From the NCBI GenBank assembly GCA_030141605.1, contig JAQGDQ010000282.1, positions 124,001-188,000 of the forward strand: DNA of 64,000 bases, written 5' to 3'. The DNA is from Tubiluchus corallicola. Taxonomy: Eukaryota > Priapulida > Priapulimorpha > Priapulimorphida > Tubiluchidae. The notes beneath the pieces were generated by a model, which was given only the letters and a program-made list of their open reading frames with translations, made no database searches and had not been told where the DNA came from. Shown one piece after another: positions 45,701 to 58,200 of this stretch; the stretch's first letter is position 1, and each line of letters begins with the position of its first letter. A program made the position numbers and the translations under genes.

Positions 45701-48700
45701 ATGATGCTTTGTATATCCTTCATTGCCAGATGTTAATGTACATTTAAAATATTAGTTTTAAATTACAAAGCACTACATGAACTGGCTCCAGTTCACATGG
45801 CTGATCGTCTAGATTTCGTATGGAATACGAAATATAACAGGAAAACACGAGGTTGCAAAGCAAATGAATTAGAACTTATTAATGAAAAGAAAATCTTTAC
45901 TGACTTAGGATTTTCAACGATTGTTCCTAAGTGTAATGAGTTACCAATTGAAATTAAAGCTTGCACTAATCTAAATTCTTTTAAAGGGAAACGAAATACT
46001 CATCTTTTTAAGTGGTATTCTAATAGAATAAGTGGCGATTGTTTTGTCGAATTGCTATAATTTATAGATAAGTTTAATTGTATTATAGTTTTCCAGTACT
46101 TTTGTCTAAATATTTTTAATTATACAGCGCCCTTGAAAAAACTTTTATTGGAAGAGTGCTTTATAAATAAATCTATCATCATCACCATCATTATTTGCTC
46201 TGGGTACCGGCCAGTCTATGTCATAAACAGATAAACACAGATAGTGGTTTCTTTTGTGTAAAGTCAGGTGCTCACAGAATTGCAAGACCGGCAGAGATTT
46301 TTTGACACAAATTATTAGTATACACAAAAGGATTACTGACTCGATTAATACAAGATGATATGTCAAAAAGAATAAAAAAACGCAACTGATTTACCAAACA
46401 TGCCGATTGCCTCCACTCGCTTTCCTGTTTCTGTGTCATACGTTTTATCGTAAAAAACTGTGATGTCATACACAGCATCCAGGTTTTGCCGAAGTTTCAG
46501 CAGACACAACTGTGTTGCTCGGGCTCTAGGGGTCAAGTGGTACTCTAAGCATGGAAGACCTAAAATTATAATCAAGTTTGCTAAGATTAGATGAAAAACT
46601 CTCACTATTAAAATTAAATACCGCTTTAGAATAAAACATTTAAAAATAAATTAACACTCAAAATTATTGATAGACAACTTTTAAATTCTTTAATTTAATT
46701 ACAGGTACACGGATTATAATTGTTTATTATTTCATGATTATTATTATAAATGAACACTTGCCACTTCTTAAGCTGGTTATATGACCTAAGAACAAGAGTG
46801 GAATTATAAACAAGATAATCAAAACATCAGGGACTAAAAACTAGAATGCTCTGTCAGACCTTGTTCTTGAGCAAAATCTCTGCTTTTAGAAGTCAGCGAA
46901 GGGCGTGATGACAGATATCTCGTACCCTCAGGAAATATGACTACCCATCCCTGCATAAAAAATAGTGGTTAAGGCAAATGTCATATTAGCGTATGTGGAT
47001 TTGCCATTGAAACAAGTCAAATTAACTAATCAGAAGTGTTCCAACTCCCAGCACAAATTAATATAAAAAATACAACAAATTTTTGATTGATCTGCAATTT
47101 TAGATGTGTATGCACCTGTTTGAGCCTAATGTCTAGAGGGAGTTGTTTGACAATGTCTTAATCGAGTTACAAAAGAAGTGTTCAAACGCTGTCCAACTTA
47201 ATATAGCTAGCTTGTCTTACGAACTATAATAGACCACGAGTGACAGACCATGACATGTACCATTTTGTCAGTTAAACTGTAGTGGGATGACCACATATGG
47301 CGATGTAACAGCACCTTAAGTGTGAATTTTGGATTTGCTCTATAAACTTTCAACGCGGGTTTGAAAAAAGTAATGAAATTGCATAAATAAAAGGCTATGC
47401 ACTCACAAAATGTAACTGGAAAAATGATTTAAAAGCAAAAATTGACAAAACTTGTGTAAATGCAAATTAAACCAAAAACAATTTAAATTGACTAAAAGTA
47501 CACTGAACTTCAATCGACACACTTGATTACAATAACAAAGTGTACCTTATGTTTCTTATTAGCAAATGGCAGCACATTTATGAAGTCAGAGCAAGCTAGT
47601 TAATCATTAACGTTTCGAAGTAATCATCTAGAGAAATGTGTGCACACTGAAACATACAAAACTATCTACCCCGTGGTGGCATAATAATCTTTCTCACTGA
47701 GATAGTATATAGAATATTTGAAACTTACTGGGTCACCCTTTCTTCTCATTTGCTCTAAATTTTGCAACATACGTTCCTTGTTAAATTGTCCCTTACTTCG
47801 TTTCACATAGATGCAGCCATGCTAAAGAAAACAAGTTAAGAAAATTAATTACTATTAGCAAAAAAAGCTTTGCTGCAAACTGCTTAATAGCATAAGTACG
47901 CATCAAAAATAGTGGAGCTACAATTACATATACAGCAGGAATTAAAGAGTAATGACACTGTTACTGTAATCTAACAAAGACTGTTAAATCCTGCTTTGTG
48001 ATTTCAGTTAGTCGGGCTTCAGTAATATGCTGTTATCTCTGGGTTTATACCTGTGGACAATCTATTTTTGAGATGAGAGATTGACAACCTGTAAATTGTG
48101 GGGATTAGTCAGTGAAAGATACATTCATTGAGATCTTAGTATGCTGACAAGATAAAATTACAAAAAATGGTTGCTGTCAATTTGCAGCATTGTACTATTG
48201 ATTAAATTTGATTTTTGATTTTACCTACCTCATTGAAATAGAAGCCATAAAGTGGAATTGCTTTTAGTTCGTTTTTCAATACGTAACGAATTTTGCCGAT
48301 ACAACCCTGCCTCACAGCCAGCATGTTGACAATAATCCAATCAACTAATAGAAACAAAATATGAAGTGCACACGCAATGTGGATATTACAGCGAAATGTC
48401 CTATATGTTTCGACCTAAATGTGCTATAATTATTTGCCACTCCAGTTAAAGAACAATGATTAATTCACGCTTATCAAGAACATGTCTGTAGCTAGTAGAT
48501 GTATCTATATGCAGAAAGAAACACAAATCAGTGGCCAGATATGTATATGCATGTGTGTATGTACATGCATATGTATGTGTATAAAGTTTATATACATATA
48601 TGTGAATATACTTATATGCATATACATATATATATAATTAGTTACTATATGTAAAGTTTAGTTTCTACCCCCTCAATAGTTAGTTATATTTATTAAATGT

Positions 48701-49985
48701 TGTACAAAAATTAATCTTCTCTCGTCATAAATATTACTGTTAATCATTATGTATTGTTACATTAATATAATAATAATAGTTACATAATTCTTCTACAGGC
48801 CGCCATGAACTAATTATACCTTCTAATATGAAAGGAGAGTGTGTACATGACCAAATGGTCCTACACTCCCCTCACACAAATTAAATTAGCTCATTGATAA
48901 TATTATTTTTATAACTGTGTTTTAGTTTTATGTGTGAAATAAAATATCATAGTTCATAGTTACTACTGCGAGAACAAAGAAGTGCAAACACTTGTAACAG
49001 CACAAGTGCTAACAATAGTAACAGCACCACACTATATACTACATTAAACCGAAAGCAAGTGCAGTGGTGAATAACCAACCTTATGCTGGCACAGCGAGAT
49101 ATAATATGAAATGAAATACTTACGATCAGACTGGTGGTTGGACAAATACAACACATTTTCCACATTGCCGAATAGAGCATCCAAATCTCCAGCAAGACAA
49201 ATCTAAACAAGAATGGAAATGTCACATAGTAAGATTAACTGAGTAACCGAGTTGCCGAGTTAAAATAAATACTGTTCTACTACGATTGTACGACATTCAT
49301 TTTATTCGCGTACAATTGCATTCTCTGTGTGACAGAAATAGACAAGTTAAAGTCCGTCTTTAACTTTCTGTTGACTCAGTTAAACAGGACTAACATTTAA
49401 AATGTCATGCCAACATCAGTAACGAAATTAACCACTCATATTACTTCCAGTCATATTACTTTATTCTCCAAATAACACGATAGTTCTGAAATCATGAGCA
49501 TGTACTGCTATCCAAACATACATCACGTATTTGTTAAAATGTTGAGAAACACAAAACACAAATTTGATGCCTGTAGAATTCTTAAAATAAGTGTAATATA
49601 ACCAAAACATAGTTTTAAGTAGCAGACTCGATTGAAATGGTTGCTGCACTGTGTGATGTAAGCTAAAAAATATATATTTTGACACTACATAATGAGTGTA
49701 CCTGAATCTACCAACATGTAATATTGATGAATGCAGCTACTTGCATTAACATTAATGGTAACTACTTACTTTCACTCCAGTTACTGTCTCAAAGAAAAAC
49801 AACACCATCCGCTGGTACGTTGAGTACAGAAATTCATCGCCGATCTTGAAAACCCGGTGAGGAAGAAGAGCAGTAACGGTTCTCCAACTAAACCATACCA
49901 GAAAGTATGAGGGGGCCGTCCCGAAGAGGATGGTTGGTGGAATAGTAAACCGTAGATAATTAAAGATTACTGTTACAGTCAACAT
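42784..49985 (-). CDS. AGPAT5: AGPAT5, 1-acyl-glycerol-3-phosphate acyltransferase epsilon
   Basis: Lysophosphatidic acid acyltransferase-type enzyme that acylates the sn-2 position of lysophospholipids; mammalian AGPAT5 is a membrane protein of ER and mitochondria. Exons on the minus strand: 49985-49770, 49202-49124, 48344-48229, 47821-47729, 46950-46860, 46559-46395, 43295-43175, 43012-42784. All are GT-AG and phase-consistent, giving 369 residues; the human protein is about 364. Catalytic HX4D motif: NHQSDLD with H95 and D100. The glycerol-phosphate-binding motif region is GCIYVKR near 139-145, and FPEGTR is at 174-179. The C-terminal exon has two hydrophobic segments. The ATG at 49985 opens a hydrophobic N-terminal anchor followed by LFGTAPSYFL, as in the family. 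Intron 6 (43296-46394) contains an L2/CR1-type LINE. It is convergent with NOL10 and divergent from the next gene. Confidence 0.97.
44320..46195 (+). mobile_element. L2/CR1-type LINE, decayed, with endonuclease and RT remnants
   Basis: Plus-strand remnants appear in the right order. An endonuclease-like stretch at about 44370-44760 ends in a GDSNIHFNCDSD block. An RT block at about 45140-45330 includes LLRLTDDIWQDMEQGEVTSM then VALDL. Finger/thumb pieces follow at 45360-45560 (IIFGNKSQLDK, AHIHSKCK). The C-terminal LNSFKGKRNTHLF region ends with a stop at 46060. The 3' end reads GTGCTTTATAAATAAATCT followed by an ATC run (46165-46195), a tail style I associate with L2. Many stops, frameshifts and a deleted catalytic core make it dead. 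It lies in AGPAT5 intron 6, antisense to the gene. Confidence 0.85.
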
Positions 49986-51342
49986 TATCTAGCACCTGTT
50001 GATTATAATCTGGAAATAAAGTCATTTTCATTAGCCTATTCTAGTTTCTCTTACCACATTGTAAATTTTTCTCTCTCACTTTTGCTCAGTTTATTCTCAG
50101 CAAACCTTTCTCACAGATTTATATGTGTTCATTGTTTTGTCAAAACAGAGGCTTATTTTTGACTTGTTCATTTGTTCATTAACTTTGAGCTGACATGTTT
50201 CTGTTCAGCTTTTTAAATTAAATATATGTACTTATTTACAACAACCTAGTTTTCTGGCCTTAACTTAGTATACTTTAATGTAGAACATAGAACTTAATAA
50301 TGCCTGCTACACTGTTGTGCAATATTTGGTATAACAATTATAGTCTCACCATAGAAGTTGACTTTAAACAACAAAAGCTAAAAGGCATTCATGGTGGATC
50401 ATGGCCTATTGGATACTCGTGTATGTTTGGTATGAATGGATTTGATACTCGCTCTATATTATTTCATTCACCTTAATGATCCTGGTTGTTTATCTCATAC
50501 ACAGTCATTGGTCCTATATTTTTATCTCACTGATGGAGAATGTATATACATCTGATTCGGGCTGAGACACTTTTGCTGATTCAGTGCTAGATGCACATTA
50601 AGCTGCATTTTTGTGCAGAAATCCTCTTTGTAACCTCTTCGTAGTCACTCATAATTACTGGTGTTTCACTCGATAGTCTTAACCAGTCAAACCTCTGCAG
50701 TTTGACTTTTCAATTCCAAGTGAATTCTTTCGTTCTAGTGCTTAAATTTTCATTTTTGATTATGAACCGTCATCTTTTCTTTACAACTTTCCTTATGAGA
50801 CTTCTATGAAACATGTCAATTTGCCTTTCTCGAGTAACCAGTAAACCCCATGTTTCACTGTTGTATATACTATGATGGTAACAATGCTCTAACTGGTGAT
50901 TAGCTGCTTTTGAAGATGAGGAAGTCTTTGAGAATTAAAGACGTCTGGCACGTTCCATTATTTAAAATCATTTTGCTAATAATTTACGGCTACGTACGCT
51001 GCTACACATCATTCATTCATTTTCCATTTTACGAAAAAATAACTTTATCCGTGGAGATGGGGCATGGAAAGACCATAGGTCATCTAGTCACTCACCCCTT
51101 ATAATTTAATATTGTAATAGCAGAAAAAGGAATTGATGACACAGGATGCAATTATTGTTAATTACTTAAATAAAATAATCAAAATAAAGCAATAACAAAA
51201 AGAAAAATATAAAAACAAACATAACAACAATAGCATAAGTGAAAAAAAGAATAAAATTAATAAATGACGATGATGAATAAGTATCACAATAATTAGTTAC
51301 GAATTAAATAAAATGATAACAATGTAGAGTTGTTTACAAAAT

Positions 51343-51610
51343 TCTAATGGTATAAATTAACATTTACTGAATTGGCTTGAAGCTTTTATGCATTCCTGCA
51401 TTATATCAAAAATATTTTTATTTTGCACAAGATTGAAATGCACGTTACCATGTAATAAAGCATGGATTTGAGTTTTGATATTTAATTCATTAATATCTTA
51501 CAATCACTTTACACCATGCTGCCCTGTCACTTGCAGCCTCACGTGTCTCCGTATTTTTGATGGCATGCAGTGTCTCTTTGAAAGCTAATTGTAATGGGCT
51601 AGTTTAATTT
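51343..51610 (-). mobile_element. LINE 3'-end fragment sharing a 150-bp unit with 52522-52671
   Basis: Plus-strand positions 51343-51494 and 52522-52671 are roughly 90% identical by eye over about 150 bp (shared core ACATTTACTGAATTGG, TTTTATGCATTCCTGCATTA). On the minus strand this unit follows a reading ending TETREAASDRAAWCK then a stop near 51500, a pattern I associate with LINE ORF2 C-termini. The 52522 copy lies downstream of the LINE fragment at 52896-53385, so the unit is probably a LINE 3' UTR. Confidence 0.6.
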
Positions 51611-51631
51611 TCAATTTAATTTTAATGTTAC

Positions 51632-51763
51632 CTGTTGCACACATCTAGAAAATTCACTTGGCATTATGGGAACTCTTCGGTAAAAAACCGTCACCAGTGC
51701 GTCACCGATTTTCTCATAATAGTCTGTGAGTTGTTCAGCTGTGTTGTTGGATGAAGTTGTATG
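51632..51763 (-). CDS. Candidate coding exon, unassigned
   Basis: A minus-strand stretch of 44 codons has intron-like edges on both sides: an acceptor TTTTGGTTAG before it and a donor GTAACA after it. Translated it includes AEQLTDYYEKIGDALVT and FYRRVPIMPSEFSRCVQQ, which looks like ordinary protein rather than low-complexity sequence. I do not recognise the family. It is not needed for AGPAT5, whose N-terminus is complete. It could be an exon of a small antisense gene, an upstream alternative exon, or a piece of a mobile element. Confidence 0.3.
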
Positions 51764-52265
51764 CTAACCAAAATACAAAGTTAGTGGTGATTCTGGTGAA
51801 ATCGTGTAAGTATTGGTGAAGTAGGGTAAGTTATTCAGTATTAAAACTATTATTCTTGTGTTAGAAATTGTTTGCGCGTAATTTCACTGCTGACATTAAG
51901 AGAATGTGTGTTAATGAGCTACATGGTATGGCAGAGCAAGTATCCTGCGTTTGCTGAACTAAACTAATACTAGTAGTATAGAGATAGAATAGTGATTGTT
52001 AGAATTATATGTGCAAATAGACGATAGTGAATTATGATTTTCAAGTAAATGTGTTTGGGCTGACAGCGTACACTATCTATAGAAATTAAACTTTCATTCA
52101 TTCAGTTATCTATTTTTTGTAATACAAATTTGTTTTCATAACCCTAATTACTTTGCAAATTCATTAATCATTAAGTGTTTATTGTTCTAATTTTCCAGGA
52201 TAGAAACTTTTTTGTTTGGCTTGCAATAGACTTTGCTATTCAACAAACTTTATTGTAGACCAGCA

Positions 52266-55200
52266 ATGGAAAAGAAGACAGGTAATTGGTGTTATATAAG
52301 AAAGTAGCTAAATTTGGTTGATTTATTATCGTTTTCTTAAATGGATTTTTAAGAGTTGGGTTGCCAGATTTTAAACTAACCCGCTTTTTTATGTAAAAAT
52401 ATTTATTTTCCATCACCTTTGGTATACAGAACAAAACTGAATGACATACCTTAGAAATTGGTAAGTACTGTAATAGAAAGTTGAGACATTTGGAATTAGA
52501 TATCTATATTTTTACAGTGATCTGATGGTGTAAATTAACATTTACTGAATTGGTCTGAAACTTTTATGCATTCCTGCATTATATCAAAAATATTTTTATA
52601 ATGCACAAGAGTGAAATGCAGGTTACCCTGTAATAAAGTATGGATTTGAGATTTGATATTTAATTCATTAAAATTAACTGGGAGAAAGTGTGAATTATGC
52701 AGGTTAGGTAAACTTCACTCGAGCGCCCTCCTGCTCCCGGCATGCAAAGGACATTCCAACATAATATATTATACTATGTTATATTATAATATACTATATT
52801 ACATTAGTATAATAACATTTTCATAATGATAGCCACACATACAATTGGGATTGACAATATTATCAATTGCATCCTTGCAACCATGTTTGTTGAGATCATA
52901 GTTCAATTGGGAAAATCTCACCCTCACCCTGTGTATGATGAATGCTATATGGTCTAGTACCATGGAAATAATAAGTTGGTCTCTTGAAAAAACTGAGATG
53001 ATTTTTTAATTGTTTGGAGAAAGCACTGGTGGCAAGAATTAGCTTTAGATAAGAGGGTAAATTATTCCTGTCAAACACGGTTGCAGGGAAGAAAGATGAC
53101 CGAAAGTAATTACAACAAACCTGATATAAAGATAAATTGTCACGGTTTCTCAGTAAATATGCAGATACATCTCTCTCTTGGTTGGTGATAATAACCCAAA
53201 CAAAAATGAAGGAGAAATGTTATTTGTAATTTTATGAAAGGTGTTTAATCGATGAAACCCATGCCTTTTACACAAGTGGTCGAGGTCAGCTTCGAACAAT
53301 AGGTTATCAGAGCTTGTGCCTTTCATAGCCGTAGGGCAGATGTATGCGGCACATTTTTGAACTTTTTCCAAGTTTTCAAATAAAGTTTAAGGGCCAGACT
53401 GTATCTGCATATTCAATAATGGGATTCACCATGGATTTATATAGATTTTTTAAAGTTTTACGAGGTATTGCAAATGACCTAACCAGCTTAACATTTAATT
53501 TATGAAAATTTAAAAGCTTTTGAAAAATGTGTATAGTTAGTGGACTGTCTGTTCCTAATGTTACTGAATATATGGTAAATCGAAAGTTTTGGCAATGAAT
53601 AATCCAACCAACAGTTATATCTCATAGTCCGTAACACGTTTTAGACTTTTTGCGATAAGCATACATGACTTATAAGATTGGCTAAAATAATTTTTTCAAT
53701 TTTTTCCATAGCAAAATCAACCAGTTATTCACCACCCAGGCATGTAAGGGTGTCAGCAAAAACTCAGGGGAGCCAGAAGTCTTGCTCTCCGGGAAGGAAT
53801 AGATATAGCCCAGGTAATTGAATTGTTCTAAGTTTTAACATACTAACTGGTGGGAACTCTAAGAATTATTCTTAAATTAGTGGAAGAAAATTAGAACCAA
53901 AAATTTTCTAGAAAAACACTTGCAAGAAGCGTGCAATGCTTGGCTGGGACTAAGTGGTCTGTGTACTCGATATGCACATTCAAAGCTGAACTATCAGCCT
54001 TGGAAACCATCTTTCTTGTCAAGGGTGAGGTACCCAAGTGTTCACAGATCCTGGTGTGCAAATGATATTTCGTCTTGCCTAATAAAAGCAGCTACTACAC
54101 TGGAACTTATGTATGACACCAAATCTGAAGCTGTTTGTGGTGTATAAATTGCAGTGTAGTAACTGCCAGGTTACTTATTAGGGTATGACGAAATGTCATT
54201 TACACACCAGGATTTGTGAACATTTGGGCATTTTGCCCTTGACAAGAAACGATTTCACCACTGTCCTTGCAAGTGCTTTTAGTAATTATTCTCTTTCATT
54301 AACAAATTTTCTATTCTAATTTTTTAGAAAATTTTCAAGAATTATTTTAATATTGCATAACATGCATGCACACACCCTCTCACACATGCACGTATGCATG
54401 CACGTGCGCACACACACACACACACGCACACCAATACACACACACACCCTCACACACAGAAATTTAGTAACTGAAATCTAGTATCTATATATATATATAT
54501 ATATATTTGCTTTCTCAAATAGGTAAAGCATAAGTAAATAAATAGACGTGCATTATGGTGTGTATTATTCTGCAGTGCCTATGAATGTTCTTCCACTCAT
54601 ACTATCTTAACAGACTCTGTACTAACTTAGCATAATAGCTATGTAAGTAGTGCACTACCTACCTAGAAGTAGTTTTATGTAGCGTAAAATACTGATGATG
54701 ATGTTGTACTGATAGAAAAATTCTTTTTTTTTGTAGGAAGTTCCTCATCACCTAAGCATTTAACGGTGCCAATTGCGGGTCCGCGAATGCGCCGTCAAAG
54801 ATCTTGCTCTCCAGGTGCTGAATCCACTTTCAGTTGTTTACAAAACTTTAGCTCAGTAGTACAAACATAATAAAAACGTCTATAGAAGAACTATCAATCA
54901 GATTTATTAAGAAACATTGCTGAGTTTGATGAAACATCGAAAACATTTTAATATAACCAAATTTGTTGGCAAAGTCTTGGTGGCAGGAGATTAATTAAGA
55001 TTATTAATTTATATGATTTATAACTCTGATCACAATCTACGGTATCATAAAGTTCAGTTTGTAAAACTTATACCTACAAATTACTTCTAAACAAAAATAA
55101 AATAAAATTTGTTAATGGTCTACTCTTTAGTGATTGCCTGATGGTAATAGTTTTAAGTAGAAGTCTGGCAAACCATAATAAAGTTACTGATAAGTTTTGA

Positions 55201-58200
55201 TGGCTGATGTAACTTAGCTTAGCCTAATATTTTATTTTCAAATAAAAGCCATCAAATAAAAAGCCAATTATTTGTCGTTGGAACCGACAACATAATCTTG
55301 ATAACGAAAAGACCAAAAACAATTTTCTTTATTTTTTATGGACAGAAAGAAGATGTGAGTTTTTAAGAGAGCACATTAGGCAACTTACTCCTAAGATTAC
55401 AGGGAAAAGAAGGACTAGCACTTCTCCAATGGTTATGACAACTGAAGAAATTGCTCGCTACTATGCTGTACAATCACGCCGGGTTTGTAACTTTTCTTGT
55501 GCATCTAATAATAAGGAGTGATAAATAGTTATCATAAGAAGTGATTATAGAAGTAATAAATGGGGTAATGTAATAAAAGGAAATATAAAAAAGTGAGGTG
55601 TAGCATTTTTTTATAGGAAGACTATATCCTATGTTAAACTCTAGTTCAAAATGATCTAGTGTTTAAAATATTGAAAGAGAAAATTTTATTTTTTAAAAAT
55701 GACTTATTAAAAGAATTATTACCACGAAAGTTTAGTTTCACGTTGCTCCGTTAAGTTTTTCGCCGTTACATGCACTTCGCCATTCGTTAGTTTGTTGGAA
55801 ATAGCACCTGTATTAACAAAATGCGTTGCAAAATGAACAGGCGCTGTACCTGTCAGTTTAGTTCTGACATAAAATACACTTGTGGTGAATTCATGTGTTG
55901 CTTGCAACAGTAAACTTGAATTTAAATTTTTTAACTTAAAATTTTTCCATTTGGTGTAAATCCCAGTTTGCTATGCAGTAGCACTGCACTTCAATATTCC
56001 TCTTTGCAAATATCTGCAACTCGTTTGGCAATGTTTGTACTGTTGAAAATTATGTGCAGTTCTGACATCGTCACTAGCTGTGGTCATTGATTAAATTTCT
56101 AAGCTAATATTTAATTATCAGAAATACTTTGACATTTTTATATGTGTCAAAATGCATAATTTTTTTCATACTTCAAAATATGGTAGGATATGAAAATTCG
56201 CCCTATTATGAAACATTTTCCTGTAACTTTTTTTAGCTTTTAAGCTGTACATGTTTTTATTATTACAGTATTATGACAGGTTGATACTAAAAGTTACCAA
56301 TGTAATTTTCACTTATATGAAATACTGATGTTTAAGAAGAAGATGATGCAAAGCCAGTACTCGATACATGTCGATTAAGTAAACAAACATTTTGAAAATC
56401 TTTTGAAATAGTATTGAAAGTGATATTTTGTAATATAGTTAATGTACAGTTTTTTGTTAAGTTTTTAGGCTATTGAAAATTAGGCTATTTTTCATTGTAC
56501 ATTTGGTTTTCAATTTATTTATTCCCTTATTCTTATTGCTTTCTATTTAGTGAGTTTTAGTTTTCTATGTATATATATTTTCTAATTTTTTTGTGTCATT
56601 AGATATCAGAACCTACTTTATGGCAGTTTTTGTGTTTGTGCTAAACATGGAATTTGGAATTTGAACTTTGCTCAATTTTGCAAATGATAAAATCCTGCCT
56701 ACTTAGACTTCTGTTTTGAATAAAGTTTGGAAAAAAATTGCCTTTTACCATTATTGCAAGCCAACTCAAGGTCTATTTATTTGCTGCGTTACAGGTTCAG
56801 TTTCTGTTTCAGGTACCACACGTTTTGAAATACTTCCTTGCTCCACATAGGATAAGTGGCCTTTCCAGTAGAGAGTGTATTGAGCACATGAACACTTTAT
56901 TGAAGCAAACCAAAGGTCACACATGCCCATATGCAATGTCGGTGAAACATGCATACCCTTACCTCCGTTATGGTAAGCATTACTCGTGGTTCTGAAGTGA
57001 GCTTATTTTTCATTAATAGGAAGTAGATGAACATGGTTTTTGTGATTTTATATTGGTGGGCCTTAGGTGAGTTAATTAAGGGTAGACAAATGTTCAGACT
57101 GTAATATTTTATAAAGTGCTTTTAAATCGTATGTGCCCTACAGGATTGGGTAATGGGTAATTTATACAGTTTGTGCTTATAGTAGTGTATTTATGCCATT
57201 CATTAATGACTTTGCAAATGATTTTAACACTGATGTCATGGGGCATATTTTTTCACTATATAAGATGGATTTTACTGTAGCAGTTCTTATTCTTGGTTGT
57301 ATGATAATCAGAATTGTTGTGTTTTTCTGGTTAATTAGTGTAATTATTTATCGTGGGTTCACCAAAATTACAAGATCGCGGAGTTATAAATACGAACGAA
57401 ATCTTCCTTCATGTCAGATGGCGAATTATGGCGCTAGCTAATGTGCACTGAACTAGTTCCATTTATGTAACAAGAATCAATTCTTTCTCAATTGAATTTG
57501 TGTATTCCACCAACTTTTTAAAATTACGTATACATGTACTTGCAAAACCATCTAACTGGTGTACAGCATTCTATTCTAATTTGCATGATGTATCTCTTAA
57601 CATGTTTTTTTACTTAATTAACTGTATTTTTTGCATCTGTAGGTTTACAGTCTGACAGAGTATGGCGCAGTGAAGCTGAATTCCATCAACCGTGTAAGAT
57701 CAGATTACTGTTTTTTGCATGTTTGTTCTTGTACCACAGTTTGGCCAAATGCAGTACAATACTTCACGTTGGCTAAATCTTTCCTATTCTCAACAGTCAA
57801 GCATTAGGAATACTCCTATTGGTTTATCCATAAAACCAGATATCTTTTAAATTAAATATAGTGTTTATGACCCAAAGATTTAGACATTTGGTGCGTAAGC
57901 AGTTTTTGGGGCCAACCTATACCATTTTTGTAGTTCAGTAAGTATTTCACGTATCAAGGCAGGCTATTCTCGTATCAAATTAACAAACTAATCTTATTGT
58001 GTTAATTCAAAAAAGTAGCACCTTCCCTTAAAACTAAGTACCAGTTTGTTTGCTGAGTGTTAATAGCTATTCCCTATGAAAATATTCTAGAATTTTTATT
58101 AATGCTTTATTAGAAATTGATTGTCTTTGCTAATCTGCACACTGCTGTGGATTATACTTCGGGAATGGCCGAGTTGACACGGAGGGTGCTTGGTGACCAA

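Larger units (their letters stand above)
49986..52265. other. Divergent intergenic region between AGPAT5 and the unknown gene
   Basis: Start codons face away across 2.3 kb. The region 49986-51340 is AT-rich without recognised features, though 51180-51300 is nearly pure A/T-rich low-complexity sequence. The region 51343-51600 looks like the minus-strand 3' end of a LINE. A candidate minus-strand exon at 51632-51763 is listed separately. No promoter element could be assigned. Confidence 0.5.

Noticed and set aside
45084-46060. Open frames of 82 and 87 codons as small genes
   Set aside because: Both are pieces of the L2/CR1-type LINE (RT and C-terminal regions).
53920-54147. 75-codon open frame
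   Set aside because: It lies across one arm and the loop of the foldback element and is explained by it.
55719-55907. 62-codon minus-strand open frame with ordinary-looking composition
   Set aside because: No homologue recognised and no convincing splice sites were found around it; length is within chance expectation.
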